The notes beneath the pieces were generated by a model. That model was not told where the DNA came from and ran no database searches. It was given only the letters and a program-made list of their open reading frames with translations. From a virus: 46,416 bases of DNA. Made by a program: the position numbers and the translations under genes. This document shows, in pieces, positions 34,157-41,320 of the stretch (position 1 is its first letter; the number at the start of each line of letters is the position of its first letter). The stretch lies in the IMG/VR virus record IMGVR_UViG_3300025132_000068, positions 1 to 46,416 of that record. One strand, 5' to 3'.

Positions 34157-34164
34157 TATTTTTG
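34157..34164 (+). promoter_or_regulatory. TAnnTTTG promoter element of the second structural operon
   Basis: TATTTTTG lies 29 bases before the ATG at 34194 and just after the stop of the glycosyltransferase. It matches the Bacteroidetes -7 consensus. No -33 box is clear. It would start transcription of the operon 34194-38116. Confidence 0.45.
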
Positions 34165-34193
34165 TATTAGTTTTATAAAATAAATTTAATATC

Positions 34194-34505
34194 ATGGCAA
34201 AAAAGATTCAAGAAACACAAAAAATTGAAAAAGAAGAACTTAAAGAGTTACAAGAATTAGTAGGTGCTACTACTGATGCAAACAACAGGATTGCACAACT
34301 TTGTCTAAACAAAGAAAGAACTTTTAGAAATCTTCAAAAGGAGTTTGACGAGAGCATGGAACTTATTGAACTTCAAATAAAAGAAGCTAACGAAAAGCAA
34401 GTAGAGTTTGTTAAAGAATTAGACAGCAAATACGGTCAGGGCAAAAGCTATGACCTATCCACAGGGGAAATAAAAGATGTGGAGAAAAAAGATGAAAGTA
34501 ATTGA
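34194..34505 (+). CDS. Coiled-coil protein
   Basis: 103 residues, nearly all charged helix with heptad-like spacing (EEELKELQELVGAT-like start, LQKEFDESMELIELQIKEAN). It ends in SKYGQGKSYDLSTGEIKD, a motif common at the end of small phage coiled-coil proteins. No membrane segment. Possible scaffold or internal structural protein. Confidence 0.55.
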   Translation: MAKKIQETQKIEKEELKELQELVGATTDANNRIAQLCLNKERTFRNLQKEFDESMELIELQIKEANEKQVEFVKELDSKYGQGKSYDLSTGEIKDVEKKDESN

Positions 34506-35028
34506 CCCTGCTGATAAAGTAATACAAAACGTAATTTTTGAGAAACCCGAAGTCGTAGTAAAGATTTTGAGGGATAGCGGTGTGTCTGTATCTAACAGAC
34601 CTACTCTTGACGAAATTACGGAAAAAACATTTGTAGAGGTTTACGATAAGCAGAACAAAGAGTTTGCTAAAAAGTTTGATAGCTTAATCAAAACGGGTGA
34701 GTACAACAACGCTGTAGGTATTGTTCTAACTATTGCTTCAGGTATCTTTTCAGGTATCATGGGGTCAAGACAAGCAAGAAAGCAAAGAGCAACAATGGAG
34801 AGAATTGCAGTTGCTCAATTAGAAAATGATAAATTACTTGCTCAAGACCAAAATAGAATTTATGGTGAAACTGAAAGAACTAAAATTTTAGCAGATAGCT
34901 TACTTGATTTTAGGGGCAAACTACAAGATGTTTCCACGGAAAGACAAAAAAATGTTTATATATACTTGATTGCACTTGGATTAGGAATATCAATTATTTA
35001 TGGTACAAACTTATTATTAGCTGACTAA
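34492..35028 (+). CDS. Membrane protein with coiled coil
   Basis: 178 residues from the ATG at 34492, which overlaps the upstream gene by 14 bases; an ATG at 34477 is a longer alternative. A soluble N-terminal region is followed by a hydrophobic Gly-rich stretch (VLTIASGIFSGIMGS), a charged helix and a C-terminal membrane segment (YIYLIALGLGISIIYGTNLL). The order hydrophobic stretch, Arg/Lys-Gln helix, anchor recurs in the next gene. Confidence 0.6.
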   Translation: MKVIDPADKVIQNVIFEKPEVVVKILRDSGVSVSNRPTLDEITEKTFVEVYDKQNKEFAKKFDSLIKTGEYNNAVGIVLTIASGIFSGIMGSRQARKQRATMERIAVAQLENDKLLAQDQNRIYGETERTKILADSLLDFRGKLQDVSTERQKNVYIYLIALGLGISIIYGTNLLLAD

Positions 35029-35369
35029 TGGCAAAGCAAGGTGGATTTGATGCAGGAAATTTAGCGGGTACTTTAATTAGTACCTTTATTGGTATTGGAT
35101 TCGCCAAAAACGATGCTAAAAAACAGCGACAGCTTCAAGAAAAGATTGCCAAGATGTCGCTTGAAAATCAGCAAATTATTGCTAACAGATTAGCAGAGGC
35201 ACAGACAAACATAGAAAAACAAAGAATAGCTTTTCAAATTTTAGCACTTGAAAATAATGCTAATTTAGTAAGAGAATTAGAAGGAGAAAAAAATAAATCG
35301 TTAATTGTTCTTGGTGTTGGAACTATTGCACTTGCAGTTGTAATTGTTTTAGCAAAATTTAAAAAATAA
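35028..35369 (+). CDS. Membrane protein, probable paralogue of the preceding gene
   Basis: 113 residues. A Gly-rich N-terminal hydrophobic stretch (LAGTLISTFIGIGFAKN) precedes a charged helix (KKQRQLQEKIAKMSLENQQI) and a C-terminal anchor (SLIVLGVGTIALAVVIVLA). The same order and spacing as the C-terminal part of the protein at 34492 suggests duplication. Overlaps both neighbours by one base. Confidence 0.6.
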   Translation: MAKQGGFDAGNLAGTLISTFIGIGFAKNDAKKQRQLQEKIAKMSLENQQIIANRLAEAQTNIEKQRIAFQILALENNANLVRELEGEKNKSLIVLGVGTIALAVVIVLAKFKK

Positions 35370-35713
35370 TGGACGGACAAACTAAAAAACTTTTAATAGT
35401 AGTAGGAATAGCTGTATTGGTACTATGGTTTACAAAACCAAAAAACAATATGGTAGATTCAATGAGAAAAGGTGGTTCTAAAAAATTAGATGCACCTAAA
35501 ACTTTAGATTCAAAACTTGCTCAAGAACAGCATGAGGGTACAGTTGGCATTCAAGCGATGCGTAGTGCAATAGCAAATGGAGAAACCAAAAAAGAACTTG
35601 ACAAGCTAAATAGAATGCTCTTAAATGAAAATGGCATTAAAGTTTATGTAATGTCAAATGGTAAATTGTGTGCGAGAAACAGAAAAGGTAAAACAGTTGC
35701 AAAAGAAAAATAA
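35369..35713 (+). CDS. Small membrane-anchored protein
   Basis: 114 residues. An N-terminal membrane segment (LLIVVGIAVLVLWF) is followed by SMRKGGSKKLDAPKTLD and a soluble domain ending in a basic patch (GKLCARNRKGKTVAKEK). MRKGGS resembles the AKGG junctions of the first gene. Confidence 0.6.
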   Translation: MDGQTKKLLIVVGIAVLVLWFTKPKNNMVDSMRKGGSKKLDAPKTLDSKLAQEQHEGTVGIQAMRSAIANGETKKELDKLNRMLLNENGIKVYVMSNGKLCARNRKGKTVAKEK

Positions 35714-35716
35714 TTT

Positions 35717-36259
35717 ATGGGAGTATATTCACCATCAACAACGTCTTTTCCTAACGGAGTGGTTACGATAGAAAGTGAAGATGACACTTTATATAGCACC
35801 ATTCAAGAAGCTGTTGCGGGTTCTCACAACTACCAAATTAATGAAATTTATCTGAAATCAAACGACATCTCCCAAATTTTACAGCCAATTACTTTTCAGA
35901 GGTATGATTCAAATGGTGATATTCTTGAAGATAAAAGAGTTCCCGCAGTAGACCCGTTTTCATTTCAACCTTCTATAAAAATAAATTTTAGAAACAAAGA
36001 TTATATTTTAGATGGTCGTTTAGAAATAGATTATACAGTAAAAGGTGGAGAAGAAGTATATTTTTATTTAGATACGACTGTTTTGGATAACGGGGCTTTA
36101 CTTGGTGATGATAAAAGTATGCCAAAAGATTTTTTAAAAACATATAACTTTTTCCAAGATTATGGAAAAGAAATAGAAATTGATTTTAGTTATGACGAAA
36201 GGGCAATACCTGAATGCACAGACCAAGAGGCGAGTGATTTCAGAACTGAAAACAGGTGA
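35717..36259 (+). CDS. Second capsid-fold protein, paralogue of the capsid protein
   Basis: 180 residues, beta-rich, with no membrane segment. Residues ~17-130 are collinear with the candidate major capsid protein: VTIESEDDTLYSTIQEA matches its TISSGISGITYREM region, SQILQPITFQRYDSNG matches QILETISVNTRDANG, RVPAVDPFSFQ matches LVPTIDPYQQQ, and DYILDG...VYFYLD matches YRIDG...LYFYP. It lacks the 45-residue N-terminal arm. Two single-jelly-roll capsid proteins build the shell in P23-77-like viruses; a minor capsid or penton protein is the alternative. Homology is by eye. Confidence 0.6.
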   Translation: MGVYSPSTTSFPNGVVTIESEDDTLYSTIQEAVAGSHNYQINEIYLKSNDISQILQPITFQRYDSNGDILEDKRVPAVDPFSFQPSIKINFRNKDYILDGRLEIDYTVKGGEEVYFYLDTTVLDNGALLGDDKSMPKDFLKTYNFFQDYGKEIEIDFSYDERAIPECTDQEASDFRTENR

Positions 36260-36644
36260 TTTAGTAAAACTTCGTTCCGAATACATTTTTTTGCCTTTTG
36301 TATTTCATTATGGAATTATAAGTTTAGAAGATGGGAAAATTTATATTTATCACTCAATTACTGACAAAGAAAATAAATATGGCGGTAATTTAGTAAGAGA
36401 AGATTTTGAAGAAGTAATTAAAGGTAGGGAAATTTTAGCTGTAGAAAGTTTAAATATAAAAAAAGAAAATTTTTATAATACCTTAGATAAATTACAAAAA
36501 AGAAAATATGATGTGTTCACAAATAACTGTGAGCATTTTGTTAATTTTATAAAAGAAAAAAGATTTGTTTCAAATCAACTTAAAACTTGGGGTTTAGCTG
36601 TTTCCCTTGGGATAGTTGTATATTTATTTATTAAGAAAAAATGA
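36234..36644 (+). CDS. LRAT/H-REV107-like acyltransferase, membrane-anchored
   Basis: 136 residues from the GTG at 36234, chosen because it places ELKTGDLVKL at the domain start and limits overlap with the upstream gene to 26 bases; an ATG at 36192 would add 14 residues. LRAT motifs are visible: FHYGIISLEDGKIYIYHS (catalytic and second His) and NNCEHFVNFIK with the nucleophile Cys. A C-terminal membrane segment follows (TWGLAVSLGIVVYLFI) with lysines. LRAT-family enzymes are thiol acyltransferases or phospholipases acting on phospholipid. Confidence 0.65.
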   Translation: MISELKTGDLVKLRSEYIFLPFVFHYGIISLEDGKIYIYHSITDKENKYGGNLVREDFEEVIKGREILAVESLNIKKENFYNTLDKLQKRKYDVFTNNCEHFVNFIKEKRFVSNQLKTWGLAVSLGIVVYLFIKKK

Positions 36645-38116
36645 GTTACAAAGAAGCCATAAGTTTAAAACTAACAAATAATACTTCGATTGACCAACCT
36701 ATCGGAATACTTGGTGGGCAATCTTCTACTTATCAAAATTCAAATAATAACATTTTGGTTGAGTGGGATTTAGCAGGTGAAACTTTTTCTTCTTCAACTG
36801 TTACTCTTGACACTACTGTACCTGTTACTGTAGATTTACCCTCTCAAAATATACAGGGAGTTGTAGAAGCATTAAATACAACCAATAAAGCTATTTTTAC
36901 AACTTCAGGAACAAAGGTTTATGCAACATCTTTAAGAGATAGTAGTGTTCAATCCGCAGATATAAGTGTTGGTACAAGTGGAACATATACAGCACAAGTT
37001 TTAGGAACAACTGCCGATAGTGTTGATTTTACTCAATTTTCTCCTTCATCAATAATTAGTGCATTTTCAAGTGCTACTACAAATACAGGTACAACTTTGT
37101 ACATCGACCCAAATGATACAATTACAGTAGGAACACAACTTTATGATGATTCTTTTGGAAATACTGCCTCAACTGTAACACAATTTGCAACACAAGGACT
37201 TGGCTCAAATCCTAATGTACTAACTATTCATAATGGAATTATAAACGAGGTAACTCCACGAGGAAACTTAACTAATAATTTTTCAAGAGATATAACCGCA
37301 ATGCCTCAATTTAACAAAACTACAGTTTTTACAGGTACTACAGGACTTACAGGTCAAAGTGTAAAGCAATGGGTTCTTTCTACGAATGGTAAATATGTGT
37401 TTGCTATAAGCGAATTAGCTGTGGTTTACAGGTGGACATTTACAACTGCATGGGATTTTTCAACATTTGATAACACATCAACTACATCACTTAACTTAAA
37501 AGTTCTTGAAGGTACAATAGGTAATCAAAAAGGAATGGCTATGAATCCTATTGGAAATAAAATATATTTTTATGATAATGGAAATGGTGGTTATAGAAGT
37601 GTAACTTTAAGTACCCCATTTGATTTATCAACTGCTACGTTAGATAGTTTTTCAGCTAACGTAAGTACAGCAAGGCAAATTTGTTGGAACAATGATGGTA
37701 CATCTTTAGTGGGTATTGATAAAACTGATGGTATTAATATAAGTTCTTATTCTACAGCTTTTGATTTATCTTCATATCAATCTAATCAAAATGAGCCGAC
37801 TATGACAACCTACATAAACCCCGCAAAAAGTAATGCTACTTGTGAAAGTTTAATTATTTCGCCTGATGGGACTAAATGGTATGTATTGTTTTTTGCTACA
37901 AGCACACCAAATGAGTTTGAAACCATACAGGTAGATATAAGTAATTATAGTGATATAACAACACTAAATCAAACTGATAGCAATAGGCAATTCAATGGAA
38001 TATCAGAGGTTACAAATGGCTTGTGGTGGAATGAAAATCAAACCTCTTTATTTTTTCACAATTCAGCCAATGGTGGTGATAATGATATTTATAGAGTAGA
38101 TTTCCCTGCACCTTAA
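36641..38116 (+). CDS. Propeller-like surface/receptor protein
   Basis: 491 residues. The N-terminal ~150 residues (ISLKLTNNTSIDQPIGILGG, ILVEWDLAG) resemble N-terminal modules of phage fibres. From about residue 215, repeats of the form GNKIYFYDNGN, LSTPFDLSTATLDSF, SPDGTKWYVLF look like blades of a beta-propeller seen in marine phage proteins. No membrane segment. Likely displayed on the capsid and involved in adsorption. It converges with RecT: the two stop codons overlap by 4 bases (TTAA). Confidence 0.6.
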   Translation: MSYKEAISLKLTNNTSIDQPIGILGGQSSTYQNSNNNILVEWDLAGETFSSSTVTLDTTVPVTVDLPSQNIQGVVEALNTTNKAIFTTSGTKVYATSLRDSSVQSADISVGTSGTYTAQVLGTTADSVDFTQFSPSSIISAFSSATTNTGTTLYIDPNDTITVGTQLYDDSFGNTASTVTQFATQGLGSNPNVLTIHNGIINEVTPRGNLTNNFSRDITAMPQFNKTTVFTGTTGLTGQSVKQWVLSTNGKYVFAISELAVVYRWTFTTAWDFSTFDNTSTTSLNLKVLEGTIGNQKGMAMNPIGNKIYFYDNGNGGYRSVTLSTPFDLSTATLDSFSANVSTARQICWNNDGTSLVGIDKTDGINISSYSTAFDLSSYQSNQNEPTMTTYINPAKSNATCESLIISPDGTKWYVLFFATSTPNEFETIQVDISNYSDITTLNQTDSNRQFNGISEVTNGLWWNENQTSLFFHNSANGGDNDIYRVDFPAP

Positions 38117-38916
38117 AATTCATCGTCAATATCCAACGATTTTGTAAGGTTAGAATATAAAGGGTTTTTACCAACCATTTTACCTCTAATAAGATTTACA
38201 TTATCAGATTCATCTACAACTATATAATCCCCACCTTCTACATGGTCGTCATAAGAAATTGCTTTTTGAAGTTTTAAATCTTCTTTTGGTAGGGTTTTAC
38301 TTAATTGTTTAAGAACTATTTTTTTTACAGTCCAATACTGTGGGTCTTTAGTATCATTAAAATATAAATGATTTGGAGTTTTTTGCATTTTGATAATTTG
38401 AGAAATTTCTGTTTTAGACATCACTTTGAATACAATATCGTCATCATTTAGCTTTACACAAGCGTAAATGTATTTTATGTTTTCGGCTTTTTTTACAGCT
38501 TTCTCCGATGGAATGTGGGTTAGCTTCGGGTTTATTCCTAATTCATACTCAAAGTCATCACCCTCAAAAACCACCTCTGTCCAAACCTTTTTTATCTTAT
38601 TGCTACGATATAATAAAGTTATAAGTCCCTTGTAACCAATAATGGGATTTATAGAATTTTTAAAAGGTATGAAGAAAAACTCTCCAACCAACTCACTTGG
38701 ATTTAAACCTAACTCTGCACAATGCAAAATAGAAGCAAATAAAGATGCGGGGTTTTTTTGAAATGCTGATTGAAGCTGTGGGCTTCTTTTTAGTTCCGTT
38801 ATCATAATCTGCTTGAATTTAGCAGGACTTATTGGGCTGTCCTCAAGAAGTTCAGTAAAGTTTTTCTTTTCGTACTTTTCTATTGTGTTTTGAAAATTTG
38901 TTATAAGTTCTTTCAT
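38113..38916 (-). CDS. recT: RecT-family single-strand annealing protein
   Basis: 267 residues. RecT signatures are present: LLEDSPISPAKFKQIMITEL, then ASILHCAELGLNP and FFFIPFKNSINPIIGYKGLI, followed by YACVKLNDDDIVFKVMSKTE. RecT anneals complementary DNA strands and normally pairs with a 5'-3' exonuclease; the PD-(D/E)XK nuclease two genes upstream is the probable partner. The C-terminal tail is acidic (DIDDEF), a feature of many SSAPs. Last gene of the minus-strand replication operon. Confidence 0.85.
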   Translation of the reverse strand: MKELITNFQNTIEKYEKKNFTELLEDSPISPAKFKQIMITELKRSPQLQSAFQKNPASLFASILHCAELGLNPSELVGEFFFIPFKNSINPIIGYKGLITLLYRSNKIKKVWTEVVFEGDDFEYELGINPKLTHIPSEKAVKKAENIKYIYACVKLNDDDIVFKVMSKTEISQIIKMQKTPNHLYFNDTKDPQYWTVKKIVLKQLSKTLPKEDLKLQKAISYDDHVEGGDYIVVDESDNVNLIRGKMVGKNPLYSNLTKSLDIDDEF

Positions 38917-38928
38917 CTTTAGTTTTTG

Positions 38929-39153
38929 TTACGTTAATTTTTCATGCTCAAGTCGTATAGCATCAGATATTTTTTTGTTTTTCTTTTTTATTTCCCTGTC
39001 TATTCGATTTATTTCTTTAAATAGCTTTTCTCCGTCCATTATTGGTAATTCAGTTTTAATCAAGAAGTTTTTAAGAGATTTTTTATACCTCTCTAAGGCG
39101 ATTATTTTTAATTCGTGTCTAAACACTTTGGCACTTGCTTTTTCTAAATACAT
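38929..39153 (-). CDS. Small coiled-coil protein
   Basis: 74 residues, strongly basic and helical (ELKIIALERYKKSLKNFLIK, INRIDREIKKKNKKISDAI). It lies between the nuclease and RecT genes with gaps of 2 and 12 bases, so it is probably part of the recombination module. No family recognised. Confidence 0.6.
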   Translation of the reverse strand: MYLEKASAKVFRHELKIIALERYKKSLKNFLIKTELPIMDGEKLFKEINRIDREIKKKNKKISDAIRLEHEKLT

Positions 39154-39155
39154 AA

Positions 39156-39950
39156 TTAATAATATACTGTATCAATTAAAGGTAATCGAGTAGCATATTC
39201 ACAATCGTCAAACAAAGGACATTTTGTACAATTTTTAAGGCTTGGTTTGGCTTTAAAAATCTTATCTAATGGATTACTATTGATTTGGTTATATACAAAG
39301 GCTACGTTGGTCTTATGAAGTTCTAATGTGGATTCATCAATAACTTGTTTTATTATTTTCGCTTGTTTTGGATTTGATTGTGAAAAAACAAAGTAATAAA
39401 AGTCAAAATCTTCAGGTTCATGATTTAAACAATCTTTTGCCAACAAAGTGTATTGAACCCCTTGTATCATTAATTTATGTTTTTCTGTTAATGAGTTTGT
39501 TTCCCAACCTCTTTCGTCCCATTTGTTATCAATAAGACCACTATATTTTAAATCTATGAAGCAGAACCTATCGTTCCATTTTGCATAAATATCTGCAATC
39601 CCATTCATTTGTTCATTTTTCAATGAAAGCCCTACATCAATAATTTCTATTCCATATTCTTTTACAATATCTTTAAAGTAAGAAGCACTATCTTCTGCCC
39701 TTTGAAAAGGTGCAGATAATTTTTCACGGGCTGTTCCTTTGTAGCTTATTTTAGGTTCAGGAACTTTTCCGTTTCTTGGTAAAGCCCCTGTGCATTTATA
39801 TTCAAAATAGTTGCCTAAGTCCATAGCTTCGCTACTTGGGAACTCTACACCCTCAAAATACTTTGCTTTTATTTGTAAACCACAAACATCTACGAAATCA
39901 GATTTATAATCTGAAAAATCTTTTAAAAATGATTGGCTTATTTTATGCAT
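39156..39950 (-). CDS. Cas4/AddB-like PD-(D/E)XK nuclease with Fe-S cysteines
   Basis: 264 residues. The nuclease core is visible: GIADIYAKWNDRFCFIDLKYSG (D, then D-x-K) followed by IQGVQYTLLA, the QxxxY motif of RecB-family nucleases. The C-terminus has NCTKCPLFDDC (C-x2-C-x5-C), and a single Cys lies upstream in EYKCTG; one N-terminal plus three C-terminal cysteines is the 4Fe-4S arrangement of Cas4 and AddB. It would be the exonuclease partner of RecT. Stop-start overlap with the upstream gene is 8 bases. Confidence 0.75.
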   Translation of the reverse strand: MHKISQSFLKDFSDYKSDFVDVCGLQIKAKYFEGVEFPSSEAMDLGNYFEYKCTGALPRNGKVPEPKISYKGTAREKLSAPFQRAEDSASYFKDIVKEYGIEIIDVGLSLKNEQMNGIADIYAKWNDRFCFIDLKYSGLIDNKWDERGWETNSLTEKHKLMIQGVQYTLLAKDCLNHEPEDFDFYYFVFSQSNPKQAKIIKQVIDESTLELHKTNVAFVYNQINSNPLDKIFKAKPSLKNCTKCPLFDDCEYATRLPLIDTVYY

Positions 39951-40248
39951 TGTTTATTTTTTTAAATTCATTTTCTTCAATCCAACCATCTGAAGTAACA
40001 TCTGTTCCAACCCAAATGTGATTTTTACCATGTCTTTTTCTTTCTGAAACTCCTTTTACAGGCATTTCAATTCTTACATCTTCAAGAGTTCTTAAGTCAA
40101 GAACATCTGTTTTATTTGCTAATTCGTTTAACATATTATCTGCTTCATCTTTTGAGTATGCTTCCATAATCACAGGTTTTGGATTACCAATAAAGTAATA
40201 CTTATAGAATTTCACTTTTGGTTTCGACCAATCCTTCATATTTATCAT
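39943..40248 (-). CDS. Uncharacterised protein
   Basis: 101 residues. The N-terminal MKDWSKPKVKFYKYYF is followed by a helical segment and a beta-prone C-terminus with HIWVGTDVTSDGWIEENEF. ATG codons at 40248 and 40239 are both possible starts. It overlaps both neighbours in the replication operon. Not recognised. Confidence 0.55.
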   Translation of the reverse strand: MINMKDWSKPKVKFYKYYFIGNPKPVIMEAYSKDEADNMLNELANKTDVLDLRTLEDVRIEMPVKGVSERKRHGKNHIWVGTDVTSDGWIEENEFKKINNA

Positions 40249-40435
40249 TTAATTGATTATATAAAACGTAGGTGAGGATTCCTGTTTCTTTAAATTTATC
40301 ATCGCCTGATGTTTTAATGTGAAAATTATAGAAATTTTCAATTAAACGAACCAAACCCTCGTAATGTTCATTGCAATTACGATTTGAACGAATTATTGCA
40401 GATATTTTCTCAAAGTGTTGTACAAGTTGTTCCAT
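40202..40435 (-). CDS. Uncharacterised small protein
   Basis: 77 residues, predominantly helical (MEQLVQHFEKISAIIR, LVRLIENFYNFHIK). No membrane segment. It overlaps the downstream gene by 47 bases and is preceded by a leader with inverted repeats and the ATTAGACACAAT motif. Not recognised. Confidence 0.5.
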   Translation of the reverse strand: MEQLVQHFEKISAIIRSNRNCNEHYEGLVRLIENFYNFHIKTSGDDKFKETGILTYVLYNQLNDKYEGLVETKSEIL

Positions 40436-40452
40436 TTCGTGTTAATTTTGAT

Positions 40453-40485
40453 TTACCCTGTATTGTGTCTAATTAGGGTAATTAG
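40453..40485 (-). promoter_or_regulatory. Overlapping inverted repeats, possible operator
   Basis: Two overlapping inverted repeats lie upstream of the gene at 40435: TTACCCT (40453-40459) with AGGGTAA (40475-40481), and the tight palindrome CTAATTA-GGG-TAATTAG (40469-40485). The motif ATTGTGTCTAAT (40462-40473; ATTAGACACAAT on the minus strand) lies between them and recurs at 42027-42038, across the start of another minus-strand gene. Confidence 0.45.
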
Positions 40486-40495
40486 TTTCTTGGAT

Positions 40496-40526
40496 AGCGG
40501 GTCGCTTTATGCGACCTGCTTTTTTT
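40496..40526 (+). terminator. Plus-strand terminator inside the minus-strand operon
   Basis: AGCGGGTCGC (40496-40505) pairs with GCGACCTGCT (40511-40520) around a TTTAT loop, followed by seven T residues (40520-40526). The one imperfect pair is G-U on the plus strand but A-C on the minus strand, so the hairpin favours plus-strand RNA. No plus-strand gene lies nearby; it may stop read-through from the convergent structural operon. Confidence 0.65.
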
Positions 40527-40920
40527 ATACACATAGTTTATATTTATTTTCATAGTATTTTTTAATTCCATAAGACAGTAAAACCTTTTTCATAAGTAAA
40601 AACAAAAACTCTTTATCTTGTTTTTTTAAATCCATGAAAGTTTCTTTTACAATATCATCTTCAGATTGTTTGATTCCATAATAAAGTAATTCCATCAAAA
40701 ACTCTGAAATTACTATTTCCTTTATAGGAAGTTCCTCTGTCAGTTGCTCGGTAATCATTATGTCCTTAAAAAAGTGCATAAAATTACTATCCTTCAATAG
40801 ACCATCTACCATAACAGCAGTATTCCTATCCTCTTTCCTATGTGCTATGTCAAGCAAAGATTCAGTAGCCCTGTCATCTATCTGCTGAAAAAATACATTC
40901 CAATCTTTCTGTGTTATCAT
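40525..40920 (-). CDS. Uncharacterised helical protein
   Basis: 131 residues from the ATG at 40920 (TGATG overlap with the upstream stop). Mostly helical, acidic in the middle and basic at the end. No membrane segment and no recognised motif. Its neighbours suggest a role linked to replication, but nothing in the sequence confirms it. Confidence 0.55.
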   Translation of the reverse strand: MITQKDWNVFFQQIDDRATESLLDIAHRKEDRNTAVMVDGLLKDSNFMHFFKDIMITEQLTEELPIKEIVISEFLMELLYYGIKQSEDDIVKETFMDLKKQDKEFLFLLMKKVLLSYGIKKYYENKYKLCV

Positions 40921-41219
40921 CAAAAATCCTTAAAGGCAAATGGTTTGCCTAAAGAATTATTTTTGCAGTAAGTTAAGAGTGCATTATAGTATTTTAAAGC
41001 ATCTAAACGATTTTTCGCAACAACTTTCCCATAGAAAAACCAATAGTAATTACCATCGTTATCTAATACTCCAAATTTATAGTTTGTTTTTGAATTAAGA
41101 AAGAAATTTTCGTCAATTATGCTTAAAACAGCCATAGGATAGCCCCTTTCGACAAATTCGTTATACTCAAATTTGTGGGACAATTCTTCTTCAGTAAATG
41201 GTATGATTTTAAATTCCAC
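40920..41219 (-). CDS. Uncharacterised protein (GTG start preferred)
   Basis: 99 residues from the GTG at 41219. The frame stays open to a TTG at 41249, but that codon lies inside the likely -7 promoter box (41247-41254), so it cannot be translated from that promoter. The protein has an aromatic-rich middle (YKFGVLDNDGNYYWFFYG) and ends in GKPFAFKDF. Not recognised. Confidence 0.5.
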   Translation of the reverse strand: MEFKIIPFTEEELSHKFEYNEFVERGYPMAVLSIIDENFFLNSKTNYKFGVLDNDGNYYWFFYGKVVAKNRLDALKYYNALLTYCKNNSLGKPFAFKDF

Positions 41220-41246
41220 TTCTGTCTTTATTTTAATTACACATGG

Positions 41247-41254
41247 CAAATATA
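41247..41254 (-). promoter_or_regulatory. TAnnTTTG promoter element on the minus strand
   Basis: On the minus strand TATATTTG matches the Bacteroidetes -7 consensus, about 28 bases before the preferred GTG start. It would allow separate transcription of the downstream part of the operon (41219 to 38113) from the polymerase-like genes. Confidence 0.5.
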
Positions 41255-41256
41255 TA

Positions 41257-41299
41257 AAAAATTATTTTCTACAACAAAAATTATTTTACAAAATAAAAT
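41257..41299. repeat. AT-rich direct repeats in the gap 41250-41320
   Basis: AAAAATTATTTT occurs at 41257-41268 and 41276-41287, 19 bases apart, followed by a partial third copy near 41296. An inverted repeat (ATTTTA at 41283, TAAAAT at 41294) overlaps the second. The gap holds no gene. Similar boxes lie in other operon gaps (11773, 32739), so they may be regulator sites; replication iterons are an alternative. Confidence 0.4.
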
Positions 41300-41320
41300 T
41301 ATTATATAAAATAAAAATAT

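Noticed and set aside
38975-39193. Plus-strand Phe/Ser/Leu-rich frame
   Set aside because: Complement of the lysine-rich coiled-coil gene at 38929; it starts and ends without relation to other genes.
41257-41299. Replication origin with iterons
   Set aside because: Only two exact copies of an AT-rich box that also occurs in other gaps; not enough to call an origin, so listed as a repeat only.
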